From assembly GCF_000718785.1 (NCBI RefSeq), contig NZ_JOCA01000001.1, positions 567,415-631,414 on the forward strand: DNA of 64,000 nt. The letters run 5' to 3'. Position 1 is the stretch's first letter, and each line of letters begins with the position of its first letter. The notes below the pieces were generated by a model. The model had not been told where the DNA came from. It made no database searches and worked only from the letters and a program-made list of their open reading frames with translations. The translations under genes and the position numbers were made by a program. This stretch comes from Streptomyces sp. NRRL WC-3626. GTDB taxonomy: Bacteria > Actinomycetota > Actinomycetes > Streptomycetales > Streptomycetaceae. This document shows positions 50,625-59,568 of this stretch, in pieces.

Positions 50625-51839
50625 ATGCAGCTGAAGTCATCCTGTCGCGCCAACGGACTGTGCCAGCCGGGTGTCAGCCGACTGCTGGCGCTGCTGATCA
50701 CGGCCACGCTCGCCGTGTCGGTCCTGGTCCACAGCTCGCTTCGGGACAGAACCCATCCCGCGACCGAGGTGGTGATGGTTCCGCTGCTGGCCGGAGTGCT
50801 GCTGGCGCTCCAGGTGGGCGTCTTCATCACCCAGCGCTCCGGCCGTGACGGCGGACCGGCCCGCAGAGCCGCCGTCGCGCTCGTCGGCCAGATCCTGGTC
50901 GTCGCGCTCTCCGCCGAGGTGCTCGACGTGGAGTTCTGCGTCCTGGCCGGCTATCTGGCGGGCACACTGCCCCTGGTACTGCAACCCCGGTACGCCTGGC
51001 CGCTGTTCGCCGTCGTGGTGATCACCGGTCCGCTCGCCGCCACCCGCGCGGACGGCTCGCCCGTCCACCTCGTCTCCATGGGCCTCGGACTCCTGGTCAC
51101 GGGACTCATGGCCTTCATCCTCTCCAGCACCATGCTGATGGTCCGTCACCTACGGCAGTCCCGCGCGGACTTCGCGCGTGCCGCCGTCCAGAACGAGCAG
51201 TCCCGCTTCGCCCGCGATCTGCACGACCTGCTGGGCCACACCCTCTCGGCGCTCGCGATGCGCGCCGAGCTGCTGCACCGCACCTTCCAGTCCCGCCCCG
51301 AGCTGGCCGCCGCGCAGACCGACCAACTCCTGCGTACGGCCCGGCAGTCGATGGCCGAGGTCCGGATGGCCGTACGCGGCTACCGGGAACTGCCGTTGTT
51401 CAGCGAGGTGCGGGCCGCGGCCTCGCTGCTCGACACCGTCGGCATCGACGTCACGCTCCAGGTGACCGCGCTGCCGTCCCGCGGCGAGGCGGGCACCGCA
51501 CTGTCCGCGGTTTTGCGGGAGTGTGTCACCAATATGCTCCGGCACAGTGACGTCTCCCGCTGCGCCGTCCTGCTGACCGCGGGACCCGGCACCGTACGGC
51601 TGGAGGTCGTCAACGACGGCGCCACCCGCGCGGGGCGCGGCTCCTCACCCGGCGGCGGCAGTGGCCTGGGCAATCTCCGCCAGCGGGTGACCGCCCTCGG
51701 CGGCACCCTGGAGAGCCGGCGCTCCCCCGGCGGGACCTTCCGGGTGGTCGCCGTCGTACCGTCCGCCACCCTGTCCGTACCGCCGGGAGCATCGGCGCAT
51801 CTGCAAACCAGTCTGGGCAAACTGGCCAACGCGGCGTAA
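50625..51839 (+). CDS. Sensor histidine kinase (NarL/DesK type, HisKA_3)
   Basis: The 404-residue membrane kinase has about six N-terminal transmembrane helices (residues 18-172) with almost no extracellular sensor domain, then a HisKA_3 box with His200 in FARDLHDLLGHTLSA and an ATPase domain with LRECVTNMLRHSD and GLGNLRQRV. DesK-like kinases of this kind sense the membrane or a membrane-active compound. The ATG at 50625 follows AGGGGAT; it pairs with the response regulator gene 107 bases downstream. A link to membrane changes caused by a lipid product is possible but not shown. Confidence 0.85.
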   Translation: MQLKSSCRANGLCQPGVSRLLALLITATLAVSVLVHSSLRDRTHPATEVVMVPLLAGVLLALQVGVFITQRSGRDGGPARRAAVALVGQILVVALSAEVLDVEFCVLAGYLAGTLPLVLQPRYAWPLFAVVVITGPLAATRADGSPVHLVSMGLGLLVTGLMAFILSSTMLMVRHLRQSRADFARAAVQNEQSRFARDLHDLLGHTLSALAMRAELLHRTFQSRPELAAAQTDQLLRTARQSMAEVRMAVRGYRELPLFSEVRAAASLLDTVGIDVTLQVTALPSRGEAGTALSAVLRECVTNMLRHSDVSRCAVLLTAGPGTVRLEVVNDGATRAGRGSSPGGGSGLGNLRQRVTALGGTLESRRSPGGTFRVVAVVPSATLSVPPGASAHLQTSLGKLANAA

Positions 51840-51946
51840 CACCGCGCTTCCGCCGGAACACCGACCGCAGCTTTTCCGCGACATGTTCGCGCCTCGCATG
51901 TCTATGATTCTGGCCAAGGCCGGGACCATCTGCGGGGGGGATGTGT

Positions 51947-52561
51947 GTGATACGTGTTCTCTTGGCGGAAGATGTACAAATGGTGCGGGAGGCGCTCGCC
52001 GCACTGCTGGAACTCGAGGACGACATCCGGGTGGTGGCCGAGGTCGGTTCCGGGGAGGACGTCCTCGAGGCCGCCGAGGAGACCCGTCCCGACCTCGTGA
52101 TCGTGGACGTGAACATGCCCGGCCTGGACGGCCTCACCGCGGCCGAGCGCTTACGCGACCAGTTACCCGACTCCCGCATCCTGGTGCTCACCGTGCTGGA
52201 CGCGCCCAATGTGCTGCGCCGCGCGCAGGACGTGCGGGTCGACGGCTACCTCGTCAAGAACGCGCCGGTGGAGCATCTCGTCAAGGCCGTACGCCGGATC
52301 ATGGCAGGCGAACGCGTCATCTCACCGGAGCTGGCGCTGGCCGCCTGGGAGGGCCAGGCGAGTCCGCTCACGGCACGCGAGGCCGACGTACTGCGGCTCG
52401 CCGCGGCCGGGGCGGAGACGGCCGAGATCGCCGAGCATCTGCATCTGTCACCGGGCACCGTGCGCAACTACATGACGACCATCGTCGCCAAACTCGACGC
52501 GCGTAACCGTCTGGACGCCATCCGTATCGCCCGTGACGCGGGCTGGCTCCTCAACTCCTGA
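51947..52561 (+). CDS. Response regulator (NarL/LuxR family)
   Basis: The 204-residue protein has a receiver domain with phospho-acceptor Asp54 in VIVDVNMPGLDG, the conserved Thr and Lys (VLTVLD, YLVKNAP), and a C-terminal LuxR helix-turn-helix (LTAREADVLRLAAAG, GTVRNYMTTIVAKL). I choose the GTG at 51947, giving the usual VIRVLLAEDV start with a G-rich ribosome site six bases upstream; an ATG at 51941 touches that site. TATGAT at 51903 may be the -10 of its own promoter. It is the partner of the kinase at 50625. Confidence 0.85.
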   Translation: MIRVLLAEDVQMVREALAALLELEDDIRVVAEVGSGEDVLEAAEETRPDLVIVDVNMPGLDGLTAAERLRDQLPDSRILVLTVLDAPNVLRRAQDVRVDGYLVKNAPVEHLVKAVRRIMAGERVISPELALAAWEGQASPLTAREADVLRLAAAGAETAEIAEHLHLSPGTVRNYMTTIVAKLDARNRLDAIRIARDAGWLLNS

Positions 52562-52727
52562 CATCCCGGGGGCACGTGAAACACCTGAAACGCGGCACTC
52601 GCGAACTCCCGGAAAACGGCCGGAAGTCGCACCCGATCGCAGCGTCAGTGGCACGTCAGCGGGCTCTGGGAAGGTACCGGCGCCAGTTGGAACACCACCA
52701 TCGCTCCGCGAGAGGAGCATCCGCGAC

Positions 52728-54473
52728 GTGCGACGATTCAGCCTCGGACGGCCGGGCAGAGCATCCCGCCTGGCCGTCTGTCTCACGACAGCCGGCCTGA
52801 CCGCAGCCCTGCTGACAGGATCCGGCAACGCCACCGCATCACCCGAACCCGAGCGGACGACGTCGAAGTTCAAGGGCAACGACGGCGTCACCTACACCGC
52901 CACCAACAACCTGCTGCCCTCCGCCGGCGGGCGGGGGCGCGAGTGGATGCTCACCTGGGCCGGCTCGGCGGACCCCGCCAAGCCCGACTTCCTCGCCGTC
53001 GTCGACGCCACCCGCGACTCGCGGACCTACGGCGAGGTCGTCAACACCGTCACCCTGGGCCCGGGCCTGTCCAACGAGGCCCACCACATGCAGTACGTGT
53101 GGCACAAGGGCGACCGCCTCTTCGCGGGCGGCCTGCTGGCGGACACCGTCTTCGTCTTCGACACCAAGGCGCTGCCGGCCCTGAAGCTGGTCGGCGTGAA
53201 CTCGACGGTCGACACCCCCTGCGGCACCGCGCCGGACGCCTTCCAGGTGCTGCGCGACGGTACCGCGTACGCCACCTACCTCGGCGGACCCGACGTGCCC
53301 GGCCCCTGTACCTACACCAACGGTGAGGTCCGGGAGGGCAACGGCGCGGCCGGGTCGCCCGGCGAGATCGTCCGCATGGACGAGAACGGCCAGACGATCG
53401 CCGAGATCCCCGCCGCCCTCGCCGAGGGCGAGGACCCCGAGCAGTGCGGCAACGTGCCGAAGCTGTCGAAGGCCACCTGTGCCAACCCGCACGGCATCAT
53501 GGTCAGCGAAGAGCGCAACATCATGGTGGCGAGCGACTTCGTCGAGGCCCGGCACTTCCTGAGCCCCAAGCTGCCCGACCAGGCGAGCCTGGCCCGCCAG
53601 ACGGTCCGCGTCTGGGACATCACCAACCGGGACGACCCCGAGCTGCTCTCCGTCAGCAAGATGCCCGACGGACCCCGCGCCGCGCGCGAGGACGAGAAGA
53701 TGTGGCACGAGTCCCGGGTCGTCATGGAGCCGGCGCTGCCCCACAAGAAGCACCACAAGGGCGCCTTCGCCTCGTCCATGCTGGGCGGAGCGATCTTCTA
53801 CGCCCCGGACGTGACCGTGCCGAACCCCGAGTGGCGGGAGGTCTTCGACGACACCACCGCCTACCGCAAGGCCGGCGCCGACCGGGACGTCACCGGCGCG
53901 GGCGACGCGGGAAGCTGGCTGATGGTCAGCCCCGACGACCGCTATCTGTTCCACACGGTCATGGGCCAGTCGACGCCGTACGGCGCCCCGCTCGACAAGA
54001 CCACGGGCATGGTCTACGTCCTGGACATCCGCAAGCTGCTGGCCGCGGGCGACAACCCCAAGTGCGACATCGACACGATCCACGAGGCCTACCGCGGCGG
54101 CCACGAGCGGGACTGCCCGGCGGTCACCTCCGCGATGCCGATCCGCGACACCACCGACGGCGGCCCGCACTGGGGCGCCATGGACAACTTCAAGCAGGTG
54201 CGCGGCGGTCACTACAAGGAGACCGAGCAGATCAGCCGTATCGCCACCTCGAACTACTTCATCGCCGGCTCCTTCAGCGGCGACGGCAACCACGAGGTCT
54301 GCATGTACGACCTCGGCAAGTCGGGCAAGCTGCGCCAGGACACCCGGTTCCGTGACGAGAACACCGGGAAGCCCTGCGTGGACTTCGACCGTACGTCGTG
54401 GCCGCACGGCGACACCGGTCCTGCCCGCCCGCACGGGATCCTGTTCACCGTCAGCGACAGCGTCCTGAAGTGA
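52728..54473 (+). CDS. Secreted beta-propeller protein, possibly selenium-binding (SBP56)/methanethiol oxidase-like
   Basis: The 581-residue protein has a clear export signal: basic start (RRFSLGRPGRASR), a hydrophobic core (LAVCLTTAGLTAALL) and a likely cut after ATA. The mature part has repeated propeller-like strands and many His-containing motifs: NEAHHMQYV, CANPHGIMV, KMWHESRVV, KHHKGAF, GGPHWGAM and ARPHGILF. These resemble SBP56 proteins, where His residues bind copper in methanethiol oxidase, which gives formaldehyde, sulfide and peroxide. Translational coupling to the next gene and then sulfite reductase fits a sulfur role. The GTG at 52728 has AGAGGAG ten bases upstream. The family call is tentative; a generic LVIVD-repeat protein is the alternative. 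Confidence 0.5.
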   Translation: MRRFSLGRPGRASRLAVCLTTAGLTAALLTGSGNATASPEPERTTSKFKGNDGVTYTATNNLLPSAGGRGREWMLTWAGSADPAKPDFLAVVDATRDSRTYGEVVNTVTLGPGLSNEAHHMQYVWHKGDRLFAGGLLADTVFVFDTKALPALKLVGVNSTVDTPCGTAPDAFQVLRDGTAYATYLGGPDVPGPCTYTNGEVREGNGAAGSPGEIVRMDENGQTIAEIPAALAEGEDPEQCGNVPKLSKATCANPHGIMVSEERNIMVASDFVEARHFLSPKLPDQASLARQTVRVWDITNRDDPELLSVSKMPDGPRAAREDEKMWHESRVVMEPALPHKKHHKGAFASSMLGGAIFYAPDVTVPNPEWREVFDDTTAYRKAGADRDVTGAGDAGSWLMVSPDDRYLFHTVMGQSTPYGAPLDKTTGMVYVLDIRKLLAAGDNPKCDIDTIHEAYRGGHERDCPAVTSAMPIRDTTDGGPHWGAMDNFKQVRGGHYKETEQISRIATSNYFIAGSFSGDGNHEVCMYDLGKSGKLRQDTRFRDENTGKPCVDFDRTSWPHGDTGPARPHGILFTVSDSVLK

Positions 54474-55786
54474 CCGGGTCCACCGAGACCCAGGTGCCCT
54501 CCGCCATTCCCCCGGGCGGTGGGCACCTGGCCCATGTTCAGGAGTCGTCGGCCGGGGGAACACTGCCGCTGCTCGCACTCGCCGCCGTCATCGGGCTGGT
54601 GTGCGTCGGATTCCTGGTCCGGCGCAAGACGCTGCCGCGCCCGTATCTCTTCGCCTCCGGCGCGCTGTGCGTCCTGGTGATCTCGTTCGTCCTGGGCGCG
54701 GCGCTGCGCCCGGTGGACGCGCCGGACCGTACGACGGCGCACGGCGGCACGGCGCACGGCGAGGCCGTGGCGGACCGGCCGTCCCCGCCCGGGACGCCGG
54801 TGCTGCGGACGCTGCATCTGGGCGGCAAGCAGGTCGGCGTCCTGGTGGTGCCCGGCCGTCCCGGCCGCAATCTGGTGGGGATCGGCGCGGCCGACGCGAA
54901 GGCCGCGGCCGACGGCGACGCTCCGCGGGAGGGGCGTCGGCAGCCGGGCAGCGCCCAGACCTGGGTCTCGGTGGACCTGCCCGAGGGCAGCAGCACCCTG
55001 CGGGTGTCCGCGGGCGGCGCGAACGGATCGCTGACCGTCGACACCGGGAGCGGCCGTACGGCGGCGCCGCGGGCGCTGACGACCGCCGACGCGCCCGAAT
55101 GCGCCGCGTCGGCGGCCGGGGCGCTCGTCGCCGGCGAGAACCGGCCGCTCACCGCCTGCCCGTCCGACACGCTCACCGCCGAGGACGCGGACGCGCTGCG
55201 CGCCATGGTCCGCTTCCTCGCCGGCCGTGACGTCCCGGCCCTGGGCCTGGTCTCCGACGAGTCGCCGCGCGGCCAAAAGGCCGCCGCCGCGGTCCGTGCG
55301 CAGGCCCGGCAGGAGGGCATCACCGTCACCGGTCCCGGCAAGGACCGCCCGGTGATCGTCACGTCCGGGTGGGCCGGGGCCACGGAGGTCGCCGACGCCG
55401 TGGAGGGCGGGACGACCCGCGCCCAGGGCGTCTATCTCGCCCCCTGGCTGCTGGCCCGTTCGGTGCTCACCCCGAGCGCCGGCCAGCTGATACCGCTGCG
55501 TTTCACCCCGCGTACGAAGGAAGCCATGGAGTACACCGAGGCGCTGGCCGCGCGGCTGCCCGGCGAGTACCCGTCCGGCAGCGGCTACACGGCCTGGCAG
55601 CGGGCCCGCGGCGAGGAGCCGGCCCCGCAGCCCCGGCTCTACGCCGCCTCCACCGCCTACGTGCCCGGAACCATGATCTCCGCGGACGGTGGGGACACCG
55701 GCGGCCACCAGCACGGAGCGTCCGGTGCCGACTGGCTGCCGTCGGGAATGATCTCGCCGGTCAGCGGCCCGATGAGGGAGGGATGA
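54470..55786 (+). CDS. Membrane protein of unknown function
   Basis: I do not recognise this 438-residue protein. It has two transmembrane helices near the N-terminus (LPLLALAAVIGLVCVGFLV and FASGALCVLVISFVLGAAL), then a large domain probably outside the cell, and a C-terminus ending GGDTGGHQHGASGADWLPSGM that could bind metal. Its GTG at 54470 overlaps the stop of the propeller gene (GTGA) and its own stop is three bases before the sulfite reductase start, so all three are one operon. A partner or metal-supply role for the propeller protein is a guess from context. Confidence 0.7.
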   Translation: MTGSTETQVPSAIPPGGGHLAHVQESSAGGTLPLLALAAVIGLVCVGFLVRRKTLPRPYLFASGALCVLVISFVLGAALRPVDAPDRTTAHGGTAHGEAVADRPSPPGTPVLRTLHLGGKQVGVLVVPGRPGRNLVGIGAADAKAAADGDAPREGRRQPGSAQTWVSVDLPEGSSTLRVSAGGANGSLTVDTGSGRTAAPRALTTADAPECAASAAGALVAGENRPLTACPSDTLTAEDADALRAMVRFLAGRDVPALGLVSDESPRGQKAAAAVRAQARQEGITVTGPGKDRPVIVTSGWAGATEVADAVEGGTTRAQGVYLAPWLLARSVLTPSAGQLIPLRFTPRTKEAMEYTEALAARLPGEYPSGSGYTAWQRARGEEPAPQPRLYAASTAYVPGTMISADGGDTGGHQHGASGADWLPSGMISPVSGPMREG

Positions 55787-55789
55787 GCG

Positions 55790-57445
55790 ATGACCCGGGA
55801 CCGCAAGCGCGTCGACGGCCAGTGGGCACTCGGCGAGCGGGAACCACTGAACGACAACGAACGCTTCAAGCAGGCGGAGGATCCGCTGCTGGTGCGGGAG
55901 CGCATCGAGAAGGTCTACGCACGGGAGGGCTTCGCCTCCATTCCGTCCGACGATCTGCGGGGCCGGTTCCGCTGGTGGGGGCTCTACACGCAGCGGCGAC
56001 CCGGCATCGACGGCGGGCGCACCGCGACCCTCGCCCCGGAGGAGCTCGACGACGAGCACTTCATGCTCCGGGTGCGCGTCGACGGGGGCGGGCTGAACGT
56101 CGCCCAGCTGCGTGAGATCGCGGCGCTGTCCACCGAGTTCGGGCGGGACACCGCCGACATCACCGACCGGCAGAACATCCAGTTCCACTGGATCCGTATC
56201 GAGGACGTGCCGGAGATCTGGCGCAGGCTCGAGGCGGTGGGGCTCTCCACCACGGAGGCGTGCGGGGACTGTCCACGCGTCATCCTGGGCAGCCCGGTCG
56301 CCGGGGTGAGCGCCGACGAGGTGCTGGACGCCACCCCCGCGATCCGGGAGATCACCGAACGGTTCATCGGTGACCCGGAACTGTCCAATCTGCCGCGCAA
56401 GTTCAAGACGTCCGTCTCCTGGCTGCCCGACGTCCCCTTCCAGATCCACGACGTGTCCTTCCTCGGTGTGGAACACCCCGAGCTGGGGCCCGGGTTCGAC
56501 CTGTGGCTGGGCGGCGGCCTGTCGACCGCCCCGCGGCTGGCGGACCGGGCCGGCGCGTGGGTGCCGCTCGCCGAGGTGCCCGAGGTGTGGGCGGGGGTGG
56601 TCGGCCTCTTCCGCGACTACGGCTACCGGCGGCTGCGCAACCGGGCCCGGATGAAGTTCCTCGTCGCCGACTGGGGGGTGGAGCGGTTCCGGGAGGTGCT
56701 GGAGAAGGAGTACCTCGGACGGCGGCTCGCCGACGGCCCCGCTCCGGTGCTGCCGGCCTCGCCGGTCGACCACATCGGTGTGCACAAGCAGCGGGACGGG
56801 CTGTACTACGTGGGTGCGGCGCCGGTGGTCGGCAGGGTCTCCGGCACCCGGCTGGCCGCGCTCGCGGACGCCGCCGAGGCGCACGGTTCGGACCGGGTGC
56901 GGCTGACGCCGTACCAGAAGGTGCTGGTCCTCGACGTGGCGGACCCGGAGCCGCTGGTCCGCGACCTCGAGGCGCTCGATCTGCGGGTGGACGCCTCGCC
57001 GTGGCGGCGGGCCACGATGGCGTGCACGGGTCTGGAGTACTGCAAGCTCGCGATCGTCGAGACGAAGGCCCGTGCCGCGGAGCTGGTGACCGAGCTGGAA
57101 CGGCGGCTCGGGGACCAGCGGGCGGACATCACCATCAACCTCAACGGCTGCCCGAACGCGTGCGCGCGCACGCAGGTCGCGGACATCGGCCTGAAGGGCC
57201 AGCTCCTCCCGGGCCCCGACGGCACGCAGGTGGAGGGCTTCCAGGTGCACCTGGGCGGCGCGCTCTCCCTCTCCCAGGAGGACGAGGCGGCCTTCGGCCG
57301 CAAGCCCCGAGGCGTCAAGGTCCTGGCGACCGACCTCCCCGACTTCGTGGAGAACCTGGTCCGCACCTACCGCAGGGAGCGCGCCGACGAGTCGGAGTCC
57401 TTCACGCAATGGCTGACCCGGGCCGAGGACTCGACCTTCTCCTGA
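55790..57445 (+). CDS. sirA: Ferredoxin-dependent assimilatory sulfite reductase (siroheme, 4Fe-4S)
   Basis: The 551-residue enzyme reduces sulfite to sulfide with six electrons. Iron-sulfur/siroheme ligands are Cys412 and Cys418 (ACTGLEYCKLA) and Cys454 and Cys458 (NLNGCPNACAR); the two-fold repeat of the family is visible, with DRQNIQFHWI and CGDCPR in the first half. The ATG at 55790 follows GGGAGGG. It lies three bases after the membrane protein gene and ends at a hairpin. Siroheme would need the chelatase whose end is at the left edge of the window. A nitrite reductase role is unlikely beside cysH, cysD and cysN. Confidence 0.9.
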   Translation: MTRDRKRVDGQWALGEREPLNDNERFKQAEDPLLVRERIEKVYAREGFASIPSDDLRGRFRWWGLYTQRRPGIDGGRTATLAPEELDDEHFMLRVRVDGGGLNVAQLREIAALSTEFGRDTADITDRQNIQFHWIRIEDVPEIWRRLEAVGLSTTEACGDCPRVILGSPVAGVSADEVLDATPAIREITERFIGDPELSNLPRKFKTSVSWLPDVPFQIHDVSFLGVEHPELGPGFDLWLGGGLSTAPRLADRAGAWVPLAEVPEVWAGVVGLFRDYGYRRLRNRARMKFLVADWGVERFREVLEKEYLGRRLADGPAPVLPASPVDHIGVHKQRDGLYYVGAAPVVGRVSGTRLAALADAAEAHGSDRVRLTPYQKVLVLDVADPEPLVRDLEALDLRVDASPWRRATMACTGLEYCKLAIVETKARAAELVTELERRLGDQRADITINLNGCPNACARTQVADIGLKGQLLPGPDGTQVEGFQVHLGGALSLSQEDEAAFGRKPRGVKVLATDLPDFVENLVRTYRRERADESESFTQWLTRAEDSTFS

Positions 57446-57456
57446 CCCACCCCGAA

Positions 57457-57495
57457 GGCGCCCCCGGCCTCACCTCAGGTGAAGCCGGGGGCGCC
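57457..57495. terminator. Hairpin terminator after sulfite reductase
   Basis: Arms GGCGCCCCCGGC (57457-57468) and GCCGGGGGCGCC (57484-57495), extended inward by TCACC/GGTGA across one mismatch, with a three-base loop. It stands 11 bases past the stop. Confidence 0.85.
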
Positions 57496-57540
57496 TCCGC
57501 ACACCCCCACCCAGCCCTCTCCGCCCCCGCTCCCCGCTCC

Positions 57541-57650
57541 CCGCTCCCGCGGGCAATCGTGCCGCAGGGCGGCACGGGTGGGCGCGACGGCACCCCGCAA
57601 GCGCCGGGCCGCGCGAACACCCCCCGCCCCGCACCAACGTGCCGGCACCC
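57541..57650. repeat. Further copy of the dispersed intergenic repeat
   Basis: This lies in the 387-base gene-free gap 57446-57832. It matches 10861-10970 over about 110 bases in the same orientation, including the stem CGTGCCGC/GCGGCACG (here with a three-base loop), GGGTGGGCGCGACGGC and ACCCCGCAAGCGCCGGG, and the later CACCAACG block. The remainder of the gap, to 57832, shows nothing I can name. Confidence 0.8.
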
Positions 57651-57832
57651 GGTCAAGCACCGGCACAGGACACCGCACCGTAACGCACGTACGGCCCCCG
57701 CCGACCACCCGCGACCGGGCGGCAAGACGAAGGCCGTACATGGTGTTACCGAAGGCGGCCGCAGGCCACGATGCATCGACCGCACCGCGCTCCCGCGCCG
57801 CAACAACTACGACCCCACGGCCGCCCTCGGGC

Positions 57833-58723
57833 TCAACGCAACCCGCGACTGCGCAGCACCCTGCGCTCCAGCGGGCTGAAGACCAGCAGATCGATCAGCA
57901 CCCCGACAGCCAGAATCAGCAGGATCCCGAAGAACACCCCCGGCAGATCGATCGCCTCCCGGGAGTTCGCCAGATACCGCCCCAGCCCGACCCCGAGATC
58001 CGGCGACGACGCGATCAGCTCCGTCGCCATCAGCGACCGCCACGAGAACGCCCACCCCTGCTTCAGCCCCGCCGTGTACCCCGGCAGCGCCGCCGGCAGC
58101 ACGATGTACCGCGCCCCGCGCAACCCCGTCGCCCCGATCGTCCGCCCGGCCCGCAGATACAGCGGCGGCACCTGGTCGATGCCCGACACCAGCCCCACCG
58201 CGATCGACGGCACCGCCCCGAGCAGGATCACCGTGTACATCGCCGCGTCGGTCAGCCCGAACCACATGATCGCCGCCGGCACCCATGCCACGGACGGCAG
58301 GGACTGCAGCCCGGACAGCACCGGTCCCAGCGCCGCCCGCACGAACGGCACCCGCGCCACGACCAGTCCCAGCGGTGTCCCGATGGCGAGCGCGGCCAGG
58401 AATCCGAGCAGCCCCCGTTCCAGGCTGGTCCACACGATCTCGAAGAGGGTCCCCTGCCGCCACAGCGTGAGGAAGCTGTCCCCGACGGCCCGCGGCCCCG
58501 GCAGCCGCTCCTCGGACACCAGCCCCCCGGCGTGCACCAGTTGCCATGCCACCAGGACGAAGGCGGCCCCCAGCAGAGGCGGTGCCACCTTCTGCCGCAG
58601 CACCTGCCCCACCGGCGTCCGGGACACGGGCACCGATTCCAGCGAGTCCAGCCCCGCTTCCAGTCCCGCGAGTTCCTCGTCGGCGCCGGCCGGTTTCGCC
58701 GTACGGATGTCAGTGCCGCCCAT
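57833..58723 (-). CDS. ssuC: ABC transporter permease (SsuC/TauC-type, sulfate or sulfonate uptake)
   Basis: The 296-residue protein has about six membrane helices and the permease loop that meets the ATPase (RAGRTIGATGLRGARYIVLPAALPGY, spread over the EAA-like region). It starts at the ATG at 58723, within the end of the ATPase gene (14-base overlap); the longer open frame upstream is an artefact. With the ATPase and binding protein genes it forms a nitrate/sulfonate/taurine-family importer. Being in one operon with cysH, cysD and cysN, the cargo is probably sulfate or an organosulfonate. Confidence 0.85.
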   Translation of the reverse strand: MGGTDIRTAKPAGADEELAGLEAGLDSLESVPVSRTPVGQVLRQKVAPPLLGAAFVLVAWQLVHAGGLVSEERLPGPRAVGDSFLTLWRQGTLFEIVWTSLERGLLGFLAALAIGTPLGLVVARVPFVRAALGPVLSGLQSLPSVAWVPAAIMWFGLTDAAMYTVILLGAVPSIAVGLVSGIDQVPPLYLRAGRTIGATGLRGARYIVLPAALPGYTAGLKQGWAFSWRSLMATELIASSPDLGVGLGRYLANSREAIDLPGVFFGILLILAVGVLIDLLVFSPLERRVLRSRGLR

Positions 58724-59519
58724 GGCGCCGGATCTCCTTCCGCAGCTGGTCGGTGATCTCGGCGGACAGTTCGGCCACCGTGGGGTCCTCGATACGACGC
58801 GGCTGCGGCATGCCGATGGTCCACTCGCGGGCGATCCGGCCGGGCCGGCACGACAGCAGCACGACACGCTGCGCCAGCCGTACCGCCTCGCGCACGTTGT
58901 GGGTGACGAACAGGACGGAGACTCCCGTCTCCTGCCAGATCCGGGTGAGCTCCTCGTGCAGGACGTCACGGGTGATGGCGTCGAGCGCGGCGAACGGCTC
59001 GTCCATCAGCAGTACTTCGGAGTCCTGCGCGAGGGCGCGGGCGAGGGCGACGCGCTGCCGCATACCGCCGGAGAGTTCGTGGACCCGCTTGCCGTACGCG
59101 TCCTGCAGCCGTACCAGGCCGAGGAGTTCCTCGGCCCGGGCCCGGCGTTCGGGCCGGGACACTCCCCGCAGCCTGAGCACCAGTTCGATGTTCTTGCCGG
59201 CCGTGAGCCAGGGGAACAGGGCGTGTTCCTGGAACATCAGGGCGGGCCGCCCGCCGGTGACCTCGATCCGGCCGGAGGTGGGTTCGTCGAGCCCGGCCAC
59301 CAGGTTGAGCAGGGTGGACTTGCCGCAGCCGGACGCCCCGAGCAGGCAGATGAACTCGCCCGGCGCGACGTCGATGCTGATGTCCTGGAGTACGGTCTGG
59401 ACGCCCTCGGGCCGGACGAAGGACTTGTGGGCGCCGACCACACGGACGGCCGGGGTGCGGGGTGCGAGGCCGGCCGCGCCGGACGCGGCGTCCTTCACCG
59501 TGATCGTTGTCGGATGCAC
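58710..59519 (-). CDS. ssuB: ABC transporter ATP-binding protein (SsuB/TauB-type)
   Basis: The protein of about 269 residues carries Walker A GASGCGKST, Q-loop FQEHALFPWL, signature LSGGMRQR, Walker B VLLMDEPFAALD and the switch His in FVTHNVREAV. It powers the importer formed with the neighbouring permease and lipoprotein. I choose the GTG at 59519, with AGGAG nine bases before it; the TTG at 59528 directly abuts that site. The 49-base gap to the binding protein gene supports co-transcription. Confidence 0.85.
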   Translation of the reverse strand: MHPTTITVKDAASGAAGLAPRTPAVRVVGAHKSFVRPEGVQTVLQDISIDVAPGEFICLLGASGCGKSTLLNLVAGLDEPTSGRIEVTGGRPALMFQEHALFPWLTAGKNIELVLRLRGVSRPERRARAEELLGLVRLQDAYGKRVHELSGGMRQRVALARALAQDSEVLLMDEPFAALDAITRDVLHEELTRIWQETGVSVLFVTHNVREAVRLAQRVVLLSCRPGRIAREWTIGMPQPRRIEDPTVAELSAEITDQLRKEIRRHGRH

Positions 59520-59568
59520 TGGGGTCAACTCCTGGGTGCGGGTACGGCGGTCGGCGCGCTGCCGGGCC

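Noticed and set aside
54254..57409. A 1051-codon minus-strand open frame
   Set aside because: Antisense to sulfite reductase and its operon partners, whose motifs are clear; no domain visible.
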